From a virus, in the IMG/VR virus record IMGVR_UViG_3300027851_001140, positions 30,857-94,856 of that record: 64,000 bases of DNA, one strand, 5' to 3'. Below the pieces are notes generated by a model. That model saw nothing but the letters and a program-made list of their open reading frames with translations. It ran no database searches and was not told the DNA's origin. This document shows, piece by piece, positions 50,453 through 58,994 of the stretch (positions within the stretch are counted from its first letter, which is position 1; every line of letters starts with the position of its first letter). The position numbers and the translations under genes were made by a program.

Positions 50453-52240
50453 ATGTCGCATTTCTCTAGACTAGCACGTCTCTCTGCTCAGATAGGATCA
50501 CTAATCCTTACTGCTGAAGACAATCTTACTCTGGACCCTGCTGTAGTTCGTAGAATTAAAAAGAAGCAGGAATCTGGAGGATCTTTGTCTGCTCGCGAAA
50601 AGAGCATGCTGGAACGTGCTAGCCTACTGGAAGAGAAGTTGAAGGAAGGTCCCCAAGAATTAGAGGGAACGCCCGCCCCAGATGAACCTATTTGGTCCTA
50701 CTTCATATCTGAAGAACAGTGGAATAAAATACCTGATGATAAGAAGCCGGTCATGGAAGAATACTTCCAAAAAGCTTATCAAAACACTACCAAGGGTAAG
50801 GAGCACGCAAAAAAGCTGAACGAGTCAGATTTTGCCCCAGGAGAAGTTGTTGAAGAAGGTGATCATCCCTCTGCAGTAAGAAGGTACGCAAAGAGTCTTG
50901 GACTAAAGACAAAAAATGTAAGAAGGCTCATTTCATCTCACTTGGATCAAATGTCGTCCGACCCAGAGCTTAAACAGGAAATGCAACCGTTGGTAGCTAG
51001 GGCACTTGCTCCTTTAGACGAATTAGACACTTTGCTGAAGAGGGTAGAATTTGCGTTAAGCGAGATCACTCCTCAAACATATGCATCCAAGGTACCTTTG
51101 GCAGATAAATCTGCACGCAAGGCCATCTCTTCATTTAGAGAATGGGGAAGCGATATAGGCTCTATATTCGGAGAAGACAGGCAGAAATATCAGAAAATGT
51201 CTGATGGACTTAGAAAGGTTCTGGCAGACAGGTTTAAGCACTCCCTTAGGGAACTTAGGTCGCAAGGAATGTCAGCAGAAGAGGCAGCGGAAAAGGCTAA
51301 AGCAGTTCCCTCAATTCAAAAAATGAATTCAGCACTTATTCGTGCCAACTCAAGAATAAAAGCCTACGACCTTGTTCTCAATGAAATGGCGTCCATCTAC
51401 GATAACTCTAGACCCATGCTAAAGTCCATGGAAACAGCCTTGGATAACATGATCTCTTCCCTGCAAAAGACCGCCAACTTACAGGAAGAGTTAGTTCTTA
51501 CCAGCAGTGCTCCTAATAAAAAGGTAGCTAAGCAGCTTGTTCTCATCGGACAAAAAATAAAATTGGTAGGGAACATAACACAGAAATTACTCGACAAGAC
51601 CAGGTCCGGCACTCAAGCAGAACAGCAGGCAGCCAAAGAGTTAGAAAAGGTAATAGAAGCTCTAGTCCAGCCTCTAGAACAAGCTGAAGCTATGGTTCGA
51701 GGAGCGGAGAAAACGGTTCTATCTCTTACCAAGGACAACTACAAGAAGCTCCTTGGAAACATAGAAGTAGCCGTAGAAACTATTGTTGACTCCATAGAAG
51801 CATTTTCTTCCGGATACTCTCGTGACCTGCAGTCCTTGTTAGACAAACATCAGCGTATAATCACGGGTCTCACCAAAACTTTCGAAACCAGGTTTAGAGA
51901 AGGAAGAGACCAGTTGATGGCACGAGGTCTGTCAAAAGAAGACGCCACGGCAACCTTGAATAAGGCGTCATCCATGCAGCAAATGGTCCGTACTCTTACG
52001 CTAGCCAAAATTAAAGCTGATGTGTACCAGGAATTACTGTTTGGACTCGACGGGATTGCAGGATCGCTGACAGAGCAGAACCTTCCTAAACTAAAAGAAG
52101 AATTATCTTCGCTTAAGTCCTACTTAGGTGAAGATGGAGGCGGAGAAAAGGCCGCTTCTGTTGTAGCAACTAAAAAAAGATTGAACAAAGTGTCTAAAAG
52201 AATATTGCTACTTGCGTATTTACGTAGCAAGTCCTTGTGA
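50453..52240 (+). CDS. Large coiled-coil head protein with internal duplication
   Basis: A 595-residue, almost wholly helical protein. Residues 243-318 and 463-538 are similar to each other, each with the order 'RF...RGR/LREL..QGMS.EEA...A..S.QKM' and a following 'KAY..LL..M' helix. Coiled-coil heptads run through most of the chain. Placed between protease and scaffold-like genes, it may be a prohead core or internal virion protein. Function is inference. Confidence 0.7.
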   Translation: MSHFSRLARLSAQIGSLILTAEDNLTLDPAVVRRIKKKQESGGSLSAREKSMLERASLLEEKLKEGPQELEGTPAPDEPIWSYFISEEQWNKIPDDKKPVMEEYFQKAYQNTTKGKEHAKKLNESDFAPGEVVEEGDHPSAVRRYAKSLGLKTKNVRRLISSHLDQMSSDPELKQEMQPLVARALAPLDELDTLLKRVEFALSEITPQTYASKVPLADKSARKAISSFREWGSDIGSIFGEDRQKYQKMSDGLRKVLADRFKHSLRELRSQGMSAEEAAEKAKAVPSIQKMNSALIRANSRIKAYDLVLNEMASIYDNSRPMLKSMETALDNMISSLQKTANLQEELVLTSSAPNKKVAKQLVLIGQKIKLVGNITQKLLDKTRSGTQAEQQAAKELEKVIEALVQPLEQAEAMVRGAEKTVLSLTKDNYKKLLGNIEVAVETIVDSIEAFSSGYSRDLQSLLDKHQRIITGLTKTFETRFREGRDQLMARGLSKEDATATLNKASSMQQMVRTLTLAKIKADVYQELLFGLDGIAGSLTEQNLPKLKEELSSLKSYLGEDGGGEKAASVVATKKRLNKVSKRILLLAYLRSKSL

Positions 52241-52311
52241 CTGGATTCGTGGCAATGGTGCCATGTTCCCTCAACACAAGCTCTTAGGCCCAACCGAAAG
52301 GTACTAAACAA

Positions 52312-53265
52312 ATGGCAAAGCACAATGCAGAAGCCTTAAGAGCCGCTCGTTTGAAGCGTCTGGCCGCACGCCAGGCATCAAGCTCTACGAGCCCACAGTC
52401 TAAGTCCAACGTTAGTGACGAAACACGTACTGCTGCTCCCGCAGCTGCTGCACCTGCAGTAGCCGCTCCGGAAAAGCTCAGTGCGCCCGTAGTAGATCCT
52501 TCTCTCGTTTCTAAGACCGCAAGTCTCGACCTTCTCCTCTACGGGGATAAGACCGAGAACCCACACTGGGTTGTTCTTGCTTCAGGTCGTCCTGTAGCCG
52601 AGATTCGTCTCGCCGACCAGGAGGAACCAGAGAAGATCGCAAGAATTTTCGTCACAGAAAAGTATGCCGAAGGTGTCCGAGAGGCAGCTAAGCAATTTGA
52701 TCTTGCACAGGTATTGGATGGAGTTCGCGCTCGTCCCTACGTAGCATCTGTAGATGGTGCCGAAGCCTTCAAGAAGGTGGAAGCGTCAGCTAACAAGAAG
52801 GCTGAAGTAGAACTGCGTAAGGCAAAGGCAGCTCTTCGTGATGACGCACTCAATATGCTTAATCTGGTCGTTGTTGCGCAAACCAAGAACTTCCTTACTG
52901 ACAACCCGCTTAAGGGCGAGCTTTTCAGCAGGATGACGGAGAGCGGCATCAGCGAGCGTCAGGCTGTCGCAATTATAGAAGCAGCTTATCAATCAAGCGC
53001 CCCTTCTCACTTCGAGACCTGCTTTAAGCAGGCGTTCAAGTGGATGGACCTCCAGCCGGAGGCTCTTGCGGAGCTTGAAGAGCAGATCAAGGGACTCAGT
53101 CATCGTACGCCAGTGGTGGCGGAAGCTGACGACATCCCCTCCGCCAGATCTGCAATGCACAACATACCTCTGGAGACCCGTACCGCCTCTTATGGCGAGT
53201 CGGAAGACGAGAAGTCATCTCTCCGTGAGGCGTTGGGCTTCCGTAGGCGGCTACACAATCGATGA
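52312..53265 (+). CDS. Scaffold-like / prohead core protein
   Basis: A 317-residue protein with high-expression codons and an AAGG site. Residues 15-65 are disordered Ala/Ser/Pro; the remainder is helical and charged ('RKAKAALRDDALNMLNLVVVAQ', 'ISERQAVAIIEAAYQ'). Its position between protease and capsid and its composition fit a scaffold or core protein that the protease may cut. Not a sequence-level family match. Confidence 0.65.
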   Translation: MAKHNAEALRAARLKRLAARQASSSTSPQSKSNVSDETRTAAPAAAAPAVAAPEKLSAPVVDPSLVSKTASLDLLLYGDKTENPHWVVLASGRPVAEIRLADQEEPEKIARIFVTEKYAEGVREAAKQFDLAQVLDGVRARPYVASVDGAEAFKKVEASANKKAEVELRKAKAALRDDALNMLNLVVVAQTKNFLTDNPLKGELFSRMTESGISERQAVAIIEAAYQSSAPSHFETCFKQAFKWMDLQPEALAELEEQIKGLSHRTPVVAEADDIPSARSAMHNIPLETRTASYGESEDEKSSLREALGFRRRLHNR

Positions 53266-53286
53266 TCTCTTGAGGGAGTAAATACC

Positions 53287-53994
53287 ATGGCTTTTGATTT
53301 GACACGTTCCTATTTCAATGATATTCGCGAGCGCGCTGTTGCGCCTGGCGCCAACATCACAGAGGAAGGCCAGCTTCTAATGTATGTGGATGCAGGTGAC
53401 GGCACACTTGCTGTTCAACCCAGTGCAGGTGCGGGCACAGACCGCGTCGCAGGTTTTGCTATCACGGACGCACTCAAGTACGTGACCCAGACCGTTGTGG
53501 AGGAGCTTACCGTTCCTGCTGGTGGTGGAACCGTTTCTCTTAGAAACACTAACTTGGTGGCGGGTAACACTCGCGCCGTTGCTTCTACCACGGGTGTGCT
53601 GGCGGAAGACTTGGTAGTAGCAGGCGCAGGTGAGTTCTTCATGAACAACACCCAGGGCACAATCACATTCAACGTGGCGGAAGCTGGACAGACTGTGGTG
53701 GTGACTTACCGCTATACACCAACTCTGGAGGAAGCCCTTGCCACTTGGCATGAGCGTTCCATCAACAACCGCGCACAGGACTACTTCAGTTCCGTGGGCG
53801 TGGGCTGCATGGAAGGTGAGATCTTCACCACCATGTACGATACCACTCAGGCATACACTGTTGGCACCATCGTTAACAGTGGTGCAGGTGGTCTGGTGAC
53901 TTCGGCTGCTGGTGGTGTGGCCATCGGCATCGTGAGCCAGGTTCCAGGAGTGGCGGACGGACGCTTGGGTGTGAAGTACGCTGGACTTAGGTGA
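53287..53994 (+). CDS. Head decoration / structural protein
   Basis: A 235-residue beta-rich, Gly/Ala/Val/Thr-rich protein with a GAGGGAG site. 'DRVAGFAITDALKYVTQTVVEELTVPAGGGTVSL' (over residues 51-84) and the C-terminal 'YTVGTIVNSGAGGLVTSAAGGVAIGIVSQVPG' (in parts) are patterns of phage head decoration proteins. High-expression codons suggest abundance. A strong terminator follows. Confidence 0.7.
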   Translation: MAFDLTRSYFNDIRERAVAPGANITEEGQLLMYVDAGDGTLAVQPSAGAGTDRVAGFAITDALKYVTQTVVEELTVPAGGGTVSLRNTNLVAGNTRAVASTTGVLAEDLVVAGAGEFFMNNTQGTITFNVAEAGQTVVVTYRYTPTLEEALATWHERSINNRAQDYFSSVGVGCMEGEIFTTMYDTTQAYTVGTIVNSGAGGLVTSAAGGVAIGIVSQVPGVADGRLGVKYAGLR

Positions 53995-54008
53995 CCTTAG
54001 CTTTTAGC

Positions 54009-54048
54009 TAAAGTTGAAAGGGCCGCTACAGCGGCCCTTTCAACTTTA
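54009..54048. terminator. Bidirectional terminator between converging genes
   Basis: A 19-bp perfect stem (left arm 54009-54027, right arm 54030-54048) containing AAGGGCCGCT. It separates the rightward decoration gene from the leftward 54053 gene and could serve both. Confidence 0.88.
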
Positions 54049-54052
54049 AGGA

Positions 54053-54283
54053 TCATGGAGATTTTTCTATGAGATTTCTCCATCCCTTACCTACTACCTC
54101 TTCTGCTGCGTTTGCTACAGAAGCATCGGTTAGGGCAACTTGTAGAAATGCATCCCGTTGAGAGCGGTAGTGATCTACACTATTGGCGTATTCGGCAGCA
54201 GCACCTAACCAGTTGTCCAACAAAGTCAGAGCTTCTTCAAGAGTCTTTGGTATTGGTAAGCCAAATCGATCAAGATTTTTCAT
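54053..54283 (-). CDS. Hypothetical small helical protein
   Basis: A 76-residue helical protein, the only minus-strand gene in the head cluster. It ends at the shared terminator. The start has no strong ribosome site. Not recognised. Opposite orientation suggests separate, perhaps early, expression. Confidence 0.55.
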   Translation of the reverse strand: MKNLDRFGLPIPKTLEEALTLLDNWLGAAAEYANSVDHYRSQRDAFLQVALTDASVANAAEEVVGKGWRNLIEKSP

Positions 54284-54326
54284 TCTAATACTTTACACAT
54301 CTAGTAGTTTTTCTATATTTAGTTTC

Positions 54327-54629
54327 ATGACCATTCAGATAGCCGAAAGCATCCAACACACTCCTCCCAAAAACGGTTTTGACCAGAGGGATTACACAGG
54401 AGTGACTGAACAACAAGTTTCGGTATCTACGTCTGTTTCTTCTCCTACTACTGACACCTTTGTGATCAGAGGAGATGTAACTTTTCTTGAGGGGGTTCAG
54501 GAGCTGTCCGTTAGACTGGCTCCTGCTCTACGTCCTTTCGCTAATGCTTCATTGCATGTGGTAGGGGCTACATTTGTTGATGCCGTGGCAACCACTCTAC
54601 AAAAAGCACGTGTGATAAGATTTAAGTAA
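54327..54629 (+). CDS. Hypothetical beta-rich protein
   Basis: A 100-residue Thr/Val/Ser-rich, beta-patterned protein between decoration protein and capsid. I use ATG 54327; an in-frame ATG at 54183 would overlap the opposite gene. Possibly a small capsid-associated protein. Confidence 0.55.
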   Translation: MTIQIAESIQHTPPKNGFDQRDYTGVTEQQVSVSTSVSSPTTDTFVIRGDVTFLEGVQELSVRLAPALRPFANASLHVVGATFVDAVATTLQKARVIRFK

Positions 54630-54821
54630 CATTTTCTCTATTCTGGAGAAAAACAGTTTTGATCTAAACTATTATGTTCAGATCGTAGTCTTATAAACTC
54701 CCGGCATTCATCTCCGGGACGCCAAGAAGCCAGTATCATACATAACTTCAGGAGAATACGGACCACTCCTAACCAAAAAATAGTCTCATAGTTCACACAA
54801 ACAACAAAAGAGAAATATAAA
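54630..54821 (+). promoter_or_regulatory. Leader and promoter region of the capsid gene
   Basis: A 190-base gap before the capsid gene. It has a weak AT-rich hairpin (TTTTCTC and GAGAAAA, about 54632-54650), a TATAAA element (54692-54697) that could be a -10 or late-promoter box without a clear -35, and a six-base stem TCCCGG/CCGGGA (54699-54719). The length and isolation by terminators suggest the capsid has its own strong promoter here. Confidence 0.45.
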
Positions 54822-55949
54822 ATGGCAAATCCGTATGCTTCTGGTCCCGGCGTCAAGGTGATGCGCTCTGCTCCCGACGTTCCTGCTACATCCGAAGATG
54901 GTATTCGTGGTGGTGTTCGTCTTGCAGGCGGTCGCAGCCGTACGTCTGCTGGTCCCGCTTTCGGTTCTAACGGGGAGATCAACGCCTCCTCGAAGAGAGA
55001 ACTGATGCAGGCAATTGGTCAGGTGCTCTCTCAGTCTCGCGACGAAGTGATCACCAAGCAGGCTTCTATTGAGAATGCTAATGAGCGTCTTGCTCACCTT
55101 CGTGAGGCGTACTTTGACAAGTCTGGAACCAAGTTCCAGGTTCTTGGAGAGGTCATTTCCGAGGAAATCTGGGAGACTCTTGGACGTGAGGGCTTCAGCC
55201 GTCGTCTTCTCTCCGTCATGCCCCTTAGTAAGGGACAGACAGGTCGCGTCAAGGTTCGTCGTAAGGACGTTGTGGCCTTCCAGGTTACAACCGATGTAAA
55301 GGTTCAGGAACAGAGAATCCGTCAGCCTTACGTCTATCCTCCTGAGTTCTATCTCATCGCGAACATCCTTATCGAGGATAAGGAAGTAGAGCAGGCTTCT
55401 ACAGACCTTCTCGACGAGAAGTTCCAGGATGGTCTTGAGGCGATTCTTCGTCGTGAGGACTTGATCACACGCGCTCTTTTGAACCGTGCGGCCACAACCT
55501 TCAACGACCTCGTTCTCTTCACCACCTTCAACCCCTCCGTTCTCACCACCCTGCGTACCCAGGTGAACCGTTGGGGTACTCCAGCGGCAACCATGGTCAT
55601 CGCATGGGATATCTGGGATGACATCATCGCAGACGCAGATTTCGTTGCTTGGTGGGACCAGGTTCACAAGCACGAACTGATTCTTGAGGGTCGTCTTGGT
55701 TCCATGCTTGGCATGGAGATCATCACCGACGGTTACCGCTATGACACCTTGCAGGTTCTTCAGCCTGGTGAGGTTTATGTCACGGCTTCCCCAGTGACTC
55801 TTGGAACCATCACCCAGCGTAAGGAGCTGGACTCACGTGCGATCGATACCTACAACCAGGGTCGTCCGGCTCGTGGTTGGTTCATGGAGCAGATCCAGGG
55901 CCAGGTGATCGTAAACGGTCGTGCAGTAGACCGCGGCGTTAGAGTCTGA
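54822..55949 (+). CDS. Major capsid protein
   Basis: A 375-residue protein with the most biased, high-expression codon usage in the window and terminators on both sides of its transcription unit. Residues 1-60 are flexible and helical residues 60-95 ('REAYFDKSG') could be the scaffold-like arm. The rest is alpha/beta with 'RREDLITRALLNRAATTFND', 'AATMVIAWDIWDDI' and the C-terminal 'GEVYVTASPVTLGTITQRKEL', as in HK97-fold capsids. Position after portal, protease and scaffold supports it. Cleavage by the prohead protease near the N-terminus is possible. Confidence 0.85.
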   Translation: MANPYASGPGVKVMRSAPDVPATSEDGIRGGVRLAGGRSRTSAGPAFGSNGEINASSKRELMQAIGQVLSQSRDEVITKQASIENANERLAHLREAYFDKSGTKFQVLGEVISEEIWETLGREGFSRRLLSVMPLSKGQTGRVKVRRKDVVAFQVTTDVKVQEQRIRQPYVYPPEFYLIANILIEDKEVEQASTDLLDEKFQDGLEAILRREDLITRALLNRAATTFNDLVLFTTFNPSVLTTLRTQVNRWGTPAATMVIAWDIWDDIIADADFVAWWDQVHKHELILEGRLGSMLGMEIITDGYRYDTLQVLQPGEVYVTASPVTLGTITQRKELDSRAIDTYNQGRPARGWFMEQIQGQVIVNGRAVDRGVRV

Positions 55950-55960
55950 GGCTAACCTTC

Positions 55961-56004
55961 TTAAAAAGAAAAGCCCCGTAAGGTTACGGGGCTTTTCTTT
56001 TTAA
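55961..56004 (+). terminator. Capsid gene terminator
   Basis: A 21-bp stem (55961-55981 with 55984-56004) around AAAAGCCCCGTAA, two-base gap, ending in CTTTTCTTTTTT. It is the strongest canonical terminator in the window and directly follows the capsid gene. Confidence 0.93.
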
Positions 56005-56040
56005 CTTGCAACCACAGCCTTATGTAGTACCATTCCGTCT

Positions 56041-57690
56041 ATGGATCAAATACAGAGCCTACTGTGTCGCTGGGCCAAGGGGGAGAAGCTCGGCTCTATA
56101 GCAGCAGACCTCGGTGTTAAACGAGGAGATGTGAGAAAGATTTTAGGAATACCCCCCAAGGGGTCCAACGAGATATATCCGTTTCGAGTGTCGTTACTTG
56201 CCCCTCACCTTACAGTCGTAGGCATAGAGAAAAGGAAATCCGAGTCTGGAGCGGGTACTGTCTATCTAACAGTAAGAGACGCACGAAACGGAACCTCAGG
56301 GTCTCTTCCTAGCGAAGAGCTGACGTATAAGTTGCGTTCAGACCCTATGGTATACTTATTTTCGGATCCTCCATCTTCAAGGGAAGCATCTCTTAATTCC
56401 ATTTTAGCAGGGAAGAGCGAACAGGATGCCGCCATTGTGCTGAGATGGGCCCGAGGAGAATCCTTGTCAAAAATTGCTAAAGAGGTCGGACAGAGCCGAG
56501 GAAGGATGTCTTTACGCCTAGGGCTGCCCCAAGGGTACAGCGAGGATTATTTTCGGATACGACTACAGGCCTCCTCTTCGAATTTTAGCTTGGTAGGGGT
56601 TAGGAACTCTGCCAAATCTACTGATAAAGTTCTGAAGATCCGAGACAACAGAACAGGAAAAGAGACCGAGCACCCGTCTTCCTGGGTATTCAAGTGCTTA
56701 GGAGAGGACCCTGAGTACACCTTCTTTCCTTCAACAGACGAGGTGATGAGAAAAAGATTCCGGAATGGTACCACCACCCTAGTCAACGGCATGACTCAAA
56801 GACAATATGCCCAAAAAATAGGGTCATCCTACGCAACCGTTAACGTGGCTGTCCGAAGGTTTGGGGACGAAGCTGCTTCTATCCTCGACAGTTTCTCTAG
56901 AACTGAATCCACTCTAGAAAATGTTGCGGCATCCTGGTTCGACAGTGACGTAGTGATCATCAGAAACAAGAAGCTGGATGGTACACCCTACTTTCCAGAT
57001 ATTCTGCTTCCAGAATTCAAGATCATAATAGAATGTGACGGGCTGTTTTGGCATTCTGAGGCCCAAAAACCGGATAAGAATTACCATAAGAAAAAGAGGG
57101 ATGCTTACTTGGCGCATGGGTTTAGGCCCTTCTTCTTCAGAGAAGACGAGATATTGTCCAACCCGAGTATCTGTAGGTCCATAGCCCATAACTTCATGGG
57201 TAAGAACTTAAAGGTTTTTGCACGCACCACCAAAGTTGTGGGTGGAGACGCTTCCTTTTTTTCTTCTTTTCACCTTATGGGGAAAGGAAGTGGGACAGTG
57301 TACTCTTTGGTGGACAAGAACGGAGACACTCTTGCATCAATACAGGTGAAGTTCAAATCTGTCAGAGACAAGGTACTCGATGTGTCCAGGTTCTGCTCTA
57401 AGCCAGGGGTGACCGTTGTAGGAGGATTCTCCAAGTTGGTGTCTCACGCTATAAGAGAACTTCAGCCAAACAAGGTTCAGACATTTATAGATTTGAGATA
57501 CGGGGATGGAACTTATTTGAAGTCTTTAGGGTGGAACCTAGTCAGTCAGCATCTGTCTTTTGTATGGACTGACGCCAGAGGAAACTCATTTCACCGAATG
57601 AAGTTTCCTGGCAGCACAGGACATCAAAACGGAATGCTTCGGGTGTGGGATTGCGGGCAAGCAAAGTGGGAACTGAACCTAAACCCTTAG
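56041..57690 (+). CDS. Free-standing homing endonuclease, EDxHD/Vsr-like
   Basis: A 549-residue protein. Residues 1-110 and 128-230 are two copies of a DNA-binding unit: a 'RWA+GE.L..IA...G..RG..' helix-turn-helix followed by a beta part. A third helix-turn-helix is near 250-273. The nuclease core at 312-385 contains 'YFPDILLPEFKIIIECDGLFWHSE' motifs: Asp320, Glu331, Asp333, His338, typical of Vsr-like EDxHD homing endonucleases. Residues 400-549 form the conserved C-terminal domain seen with them ('FHLMGKGSGTVYSLV', 'VVGGFSKLV', 'FIDLRYGDGTYL'). It inserts itself next to the capsid gene and copies itself into related phages. No strong ribosome site is present. Confidence 0.85.
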   Translation: MDQIQSLLCRWAKGEKLGSIAADLGVKRGDVRKILGIPPKGSNEIYPFRVSLLAPHLTVVGIEKRKSESGAGTVYLTVRDARNGTSGSLPSEELTYKLRSDPMVYLFSDPPSSREASLNSILAGKSEQDAAIVLRWARGESLSKIAKEVGQSRGRMSLRLGLPQGYSEDYFRIRLQASSSNFSLVGVRNSAKSTDKVLKIRDNRTGKETEHPSSWVFKCLGEDPEYTFFPSTDEVMRKRFRNGTTTLVNGMTQRQYAQKIGSSYATVNVAVRRFGDEAASILDSFSRTESTLENVAASWFDSDVVIIRNKKLDGTPYFPDILLPEFKIIIECDGLFWHSEAQKPDKNYHKKKRDAYLAHGFRPFFFREDEILSNPSICRSIAHNFMGKNLKVFARTTKVVGGDASFFSSFHLMGKGSGTVYSLVDKNGDTLASIQVKFKSVRDKVLDVSRFCSKPGVTVVGGFSKLVSHAIRELQPNKVQTFIDLRYGDGTYLKSLGWNLVSQHLSFVWTDARGNSFHRMKFPGSTGHQNGMLRVWDCGQAKWELNLNP

Positions 57691-57718
57691 CTATTCCTTT
57701 GTATTTATGCCATGTAGC

Positions 57719-57985
57719 ATGAATACACATAGCCGAATTAGATTACTGAAGGTGGCGAACGAAGCCAGATTGCTTCACTATTTGTCTTCCTTTGTACAAG
57801 AAATGGGAGAGATGTCTAACAAAGCCAACTCTCACGCTAAAGCAATGGACTCTGCTCTCAAGTCTAGAAACATAGGAGATTTGTCTTCTGCTATCCTAGA
57901 GAATAGAAAGACGGCAGAACGAATGGAAGTACTGCTGCAAAGGTTTGAGAGAATAATACGAAAGTTGACTGAAGGGGAACCATGA
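57719..57985 (+). CDS. Hypothetical small helical protein
   Basis: An 88-residue helical protein with coiled-coil character. ATG 57719 is used; 57707 is an alternative. Neither has a strong ribosome site. It precedes three overlapping genes with which it may form an operon. Confidence 0.6.
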   Translation: MNTHSRIRLLKVANEARLLHYLSSFVQEMGEMSNKANSHAKAMDSALKSRNIGDLSSAILENRKTAERMEVLLQRFERIIRKLTEGEP

Positions 57986-58341
57986 GACCTGACCTTCAAA
58001 AGAGATTCCTAAAGGTATCTGATAACTTAGACAGGCTAGAGCACATTGCGTCTATACTAGAAATATCAGACGGAACTTCTCCACGATCACTCGTAGCCTC
58101 TGCCGCTATTGTGGGAGCCGAGTTTATTGCTGCTGCCACAGGACATCAGAACGATTCGGCTGTCATTTATAGAGCTTATGAAGAGATTGTGGCTAGTCTC
58201 GATAGTAGTCCTTCTATTCATGAGATGTTGACTAACAACAAGGTTAGAAAGAATAAGAGAGCAGAAGTTGTACGAACAGCCTCTGCCCACATACAGAGAT
58301 TTAGATCTCTTATTGCTTCCCTGGGTGTCGCAAATGAATGA
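57982..58341 (+). CDS. Hypothetical helical protein
   Basis: A 119-residue helical protein with AAGGGGAA before its ATG, overlapping its neighbours on both sides by a few bases. No motif known; a head-completion or neck role is possible from position. Confidence 0.65.
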   Translation: MRPDLQKRFLKVSDNLDRLEHIASILEISDGTSPRSLVASAAIVGAEFIAAATGHQNDSAVIYRAYEEIVASLDSSPSIHEMLTNNKVRKNKRAEVVRTASAHIQRFRSLIASLGVANE

Positions 58342-58993
58342 TATAGTACAGCGTATTCTCTTAGTGGCATCAAAGTCCAAGAAGAAAAAGAAGTACGGAA
58401 AAGAAGTAGAGAACGCCTTTGACGATCTTCTTACGTATTTCGTTGAGGTATCTGACTACACAAAAAACGATAGAGCCCTTCGTCTTCTAACAAGAATACA
58501 AAAGGCGTTGACCTCTGAGGGTTACTCTTTTTGTGCGAAAGCCATGCCTGCTACTCCCGAGATGCTTTCCTCTACGTCAGGAAGGTCAGTGCAGAAGAAA
58601 CACCTACTATGCTCTGGAGGGCTATGTACTCTTCTGAAAACAAAACCAGCCTACGGACTTGAAAGAGATGCCATAATTAGGCTGGTTGAATATCTCGGAA
58701 GTAAACAGTGTTATAGGTTTGAAATCTCCCCGAAAGAAAAGTCACTTATTAGAAAAACTGGAGTGAATTACAGTCTTCCTAAGCCATTGACTTGGGCCAA
58801 ACTCGAAAATCATGGCATAGTGAGAGAACCCATAGTAACTTCAGACCATAGAATTCTGATGGAGGAGTTTCTTATAGACGGAGTAAGAGCCTACACCTTT
58901 GACAGGCTGTCTTTCTATACCCCCAACGCTGGAATGTGCCGTCGTTGGGTAGAAGGCCTAGACAGGGCCATTGATTCAGCGCTAAACAAGTAA
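58334..58993 (+). CDS. Hypothetical protein
   Basis: A 219-residue protein. It has a Lys-rich N-terminal helix ('KSKKKKKYGKEVENAFDDLL'), a cysteine pair ('HLLCSGGLCTLL') near residue 95 and an alpha/beta C-terminus. ATG 58334 overlaps the previous gene. Not recognised. Confidence 0.65.
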   Translation: MNDIVQRILLVASKSKKKKKYGKEVENAFDDLLTYFVEVSDYTKNDRALRLLTRIQKALTSEGYSFCAKAMPATPEMLSSTSGRSVQKKHLLCSGGLCTLLKTKPAYGLERDAIIRLVEYLGSKQCYRFEISPKEKSLIRKTGVNYSLPKPLTWAKLENHGIVREPIVTSDHRILMEEFLIDGVRAYTFDRLSFYTPNAGMCRRWVEGLDRAIDSALNK

Positions 58994-58994
58994 T

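Noticed and set aside
54786-55673. 295-codon frame on the minus strand
   Set aside because: It lies wholly across the capsid gene on the opposite strand; the biased capsid codons (few stops in complement) create it. No ribosome site or family match.
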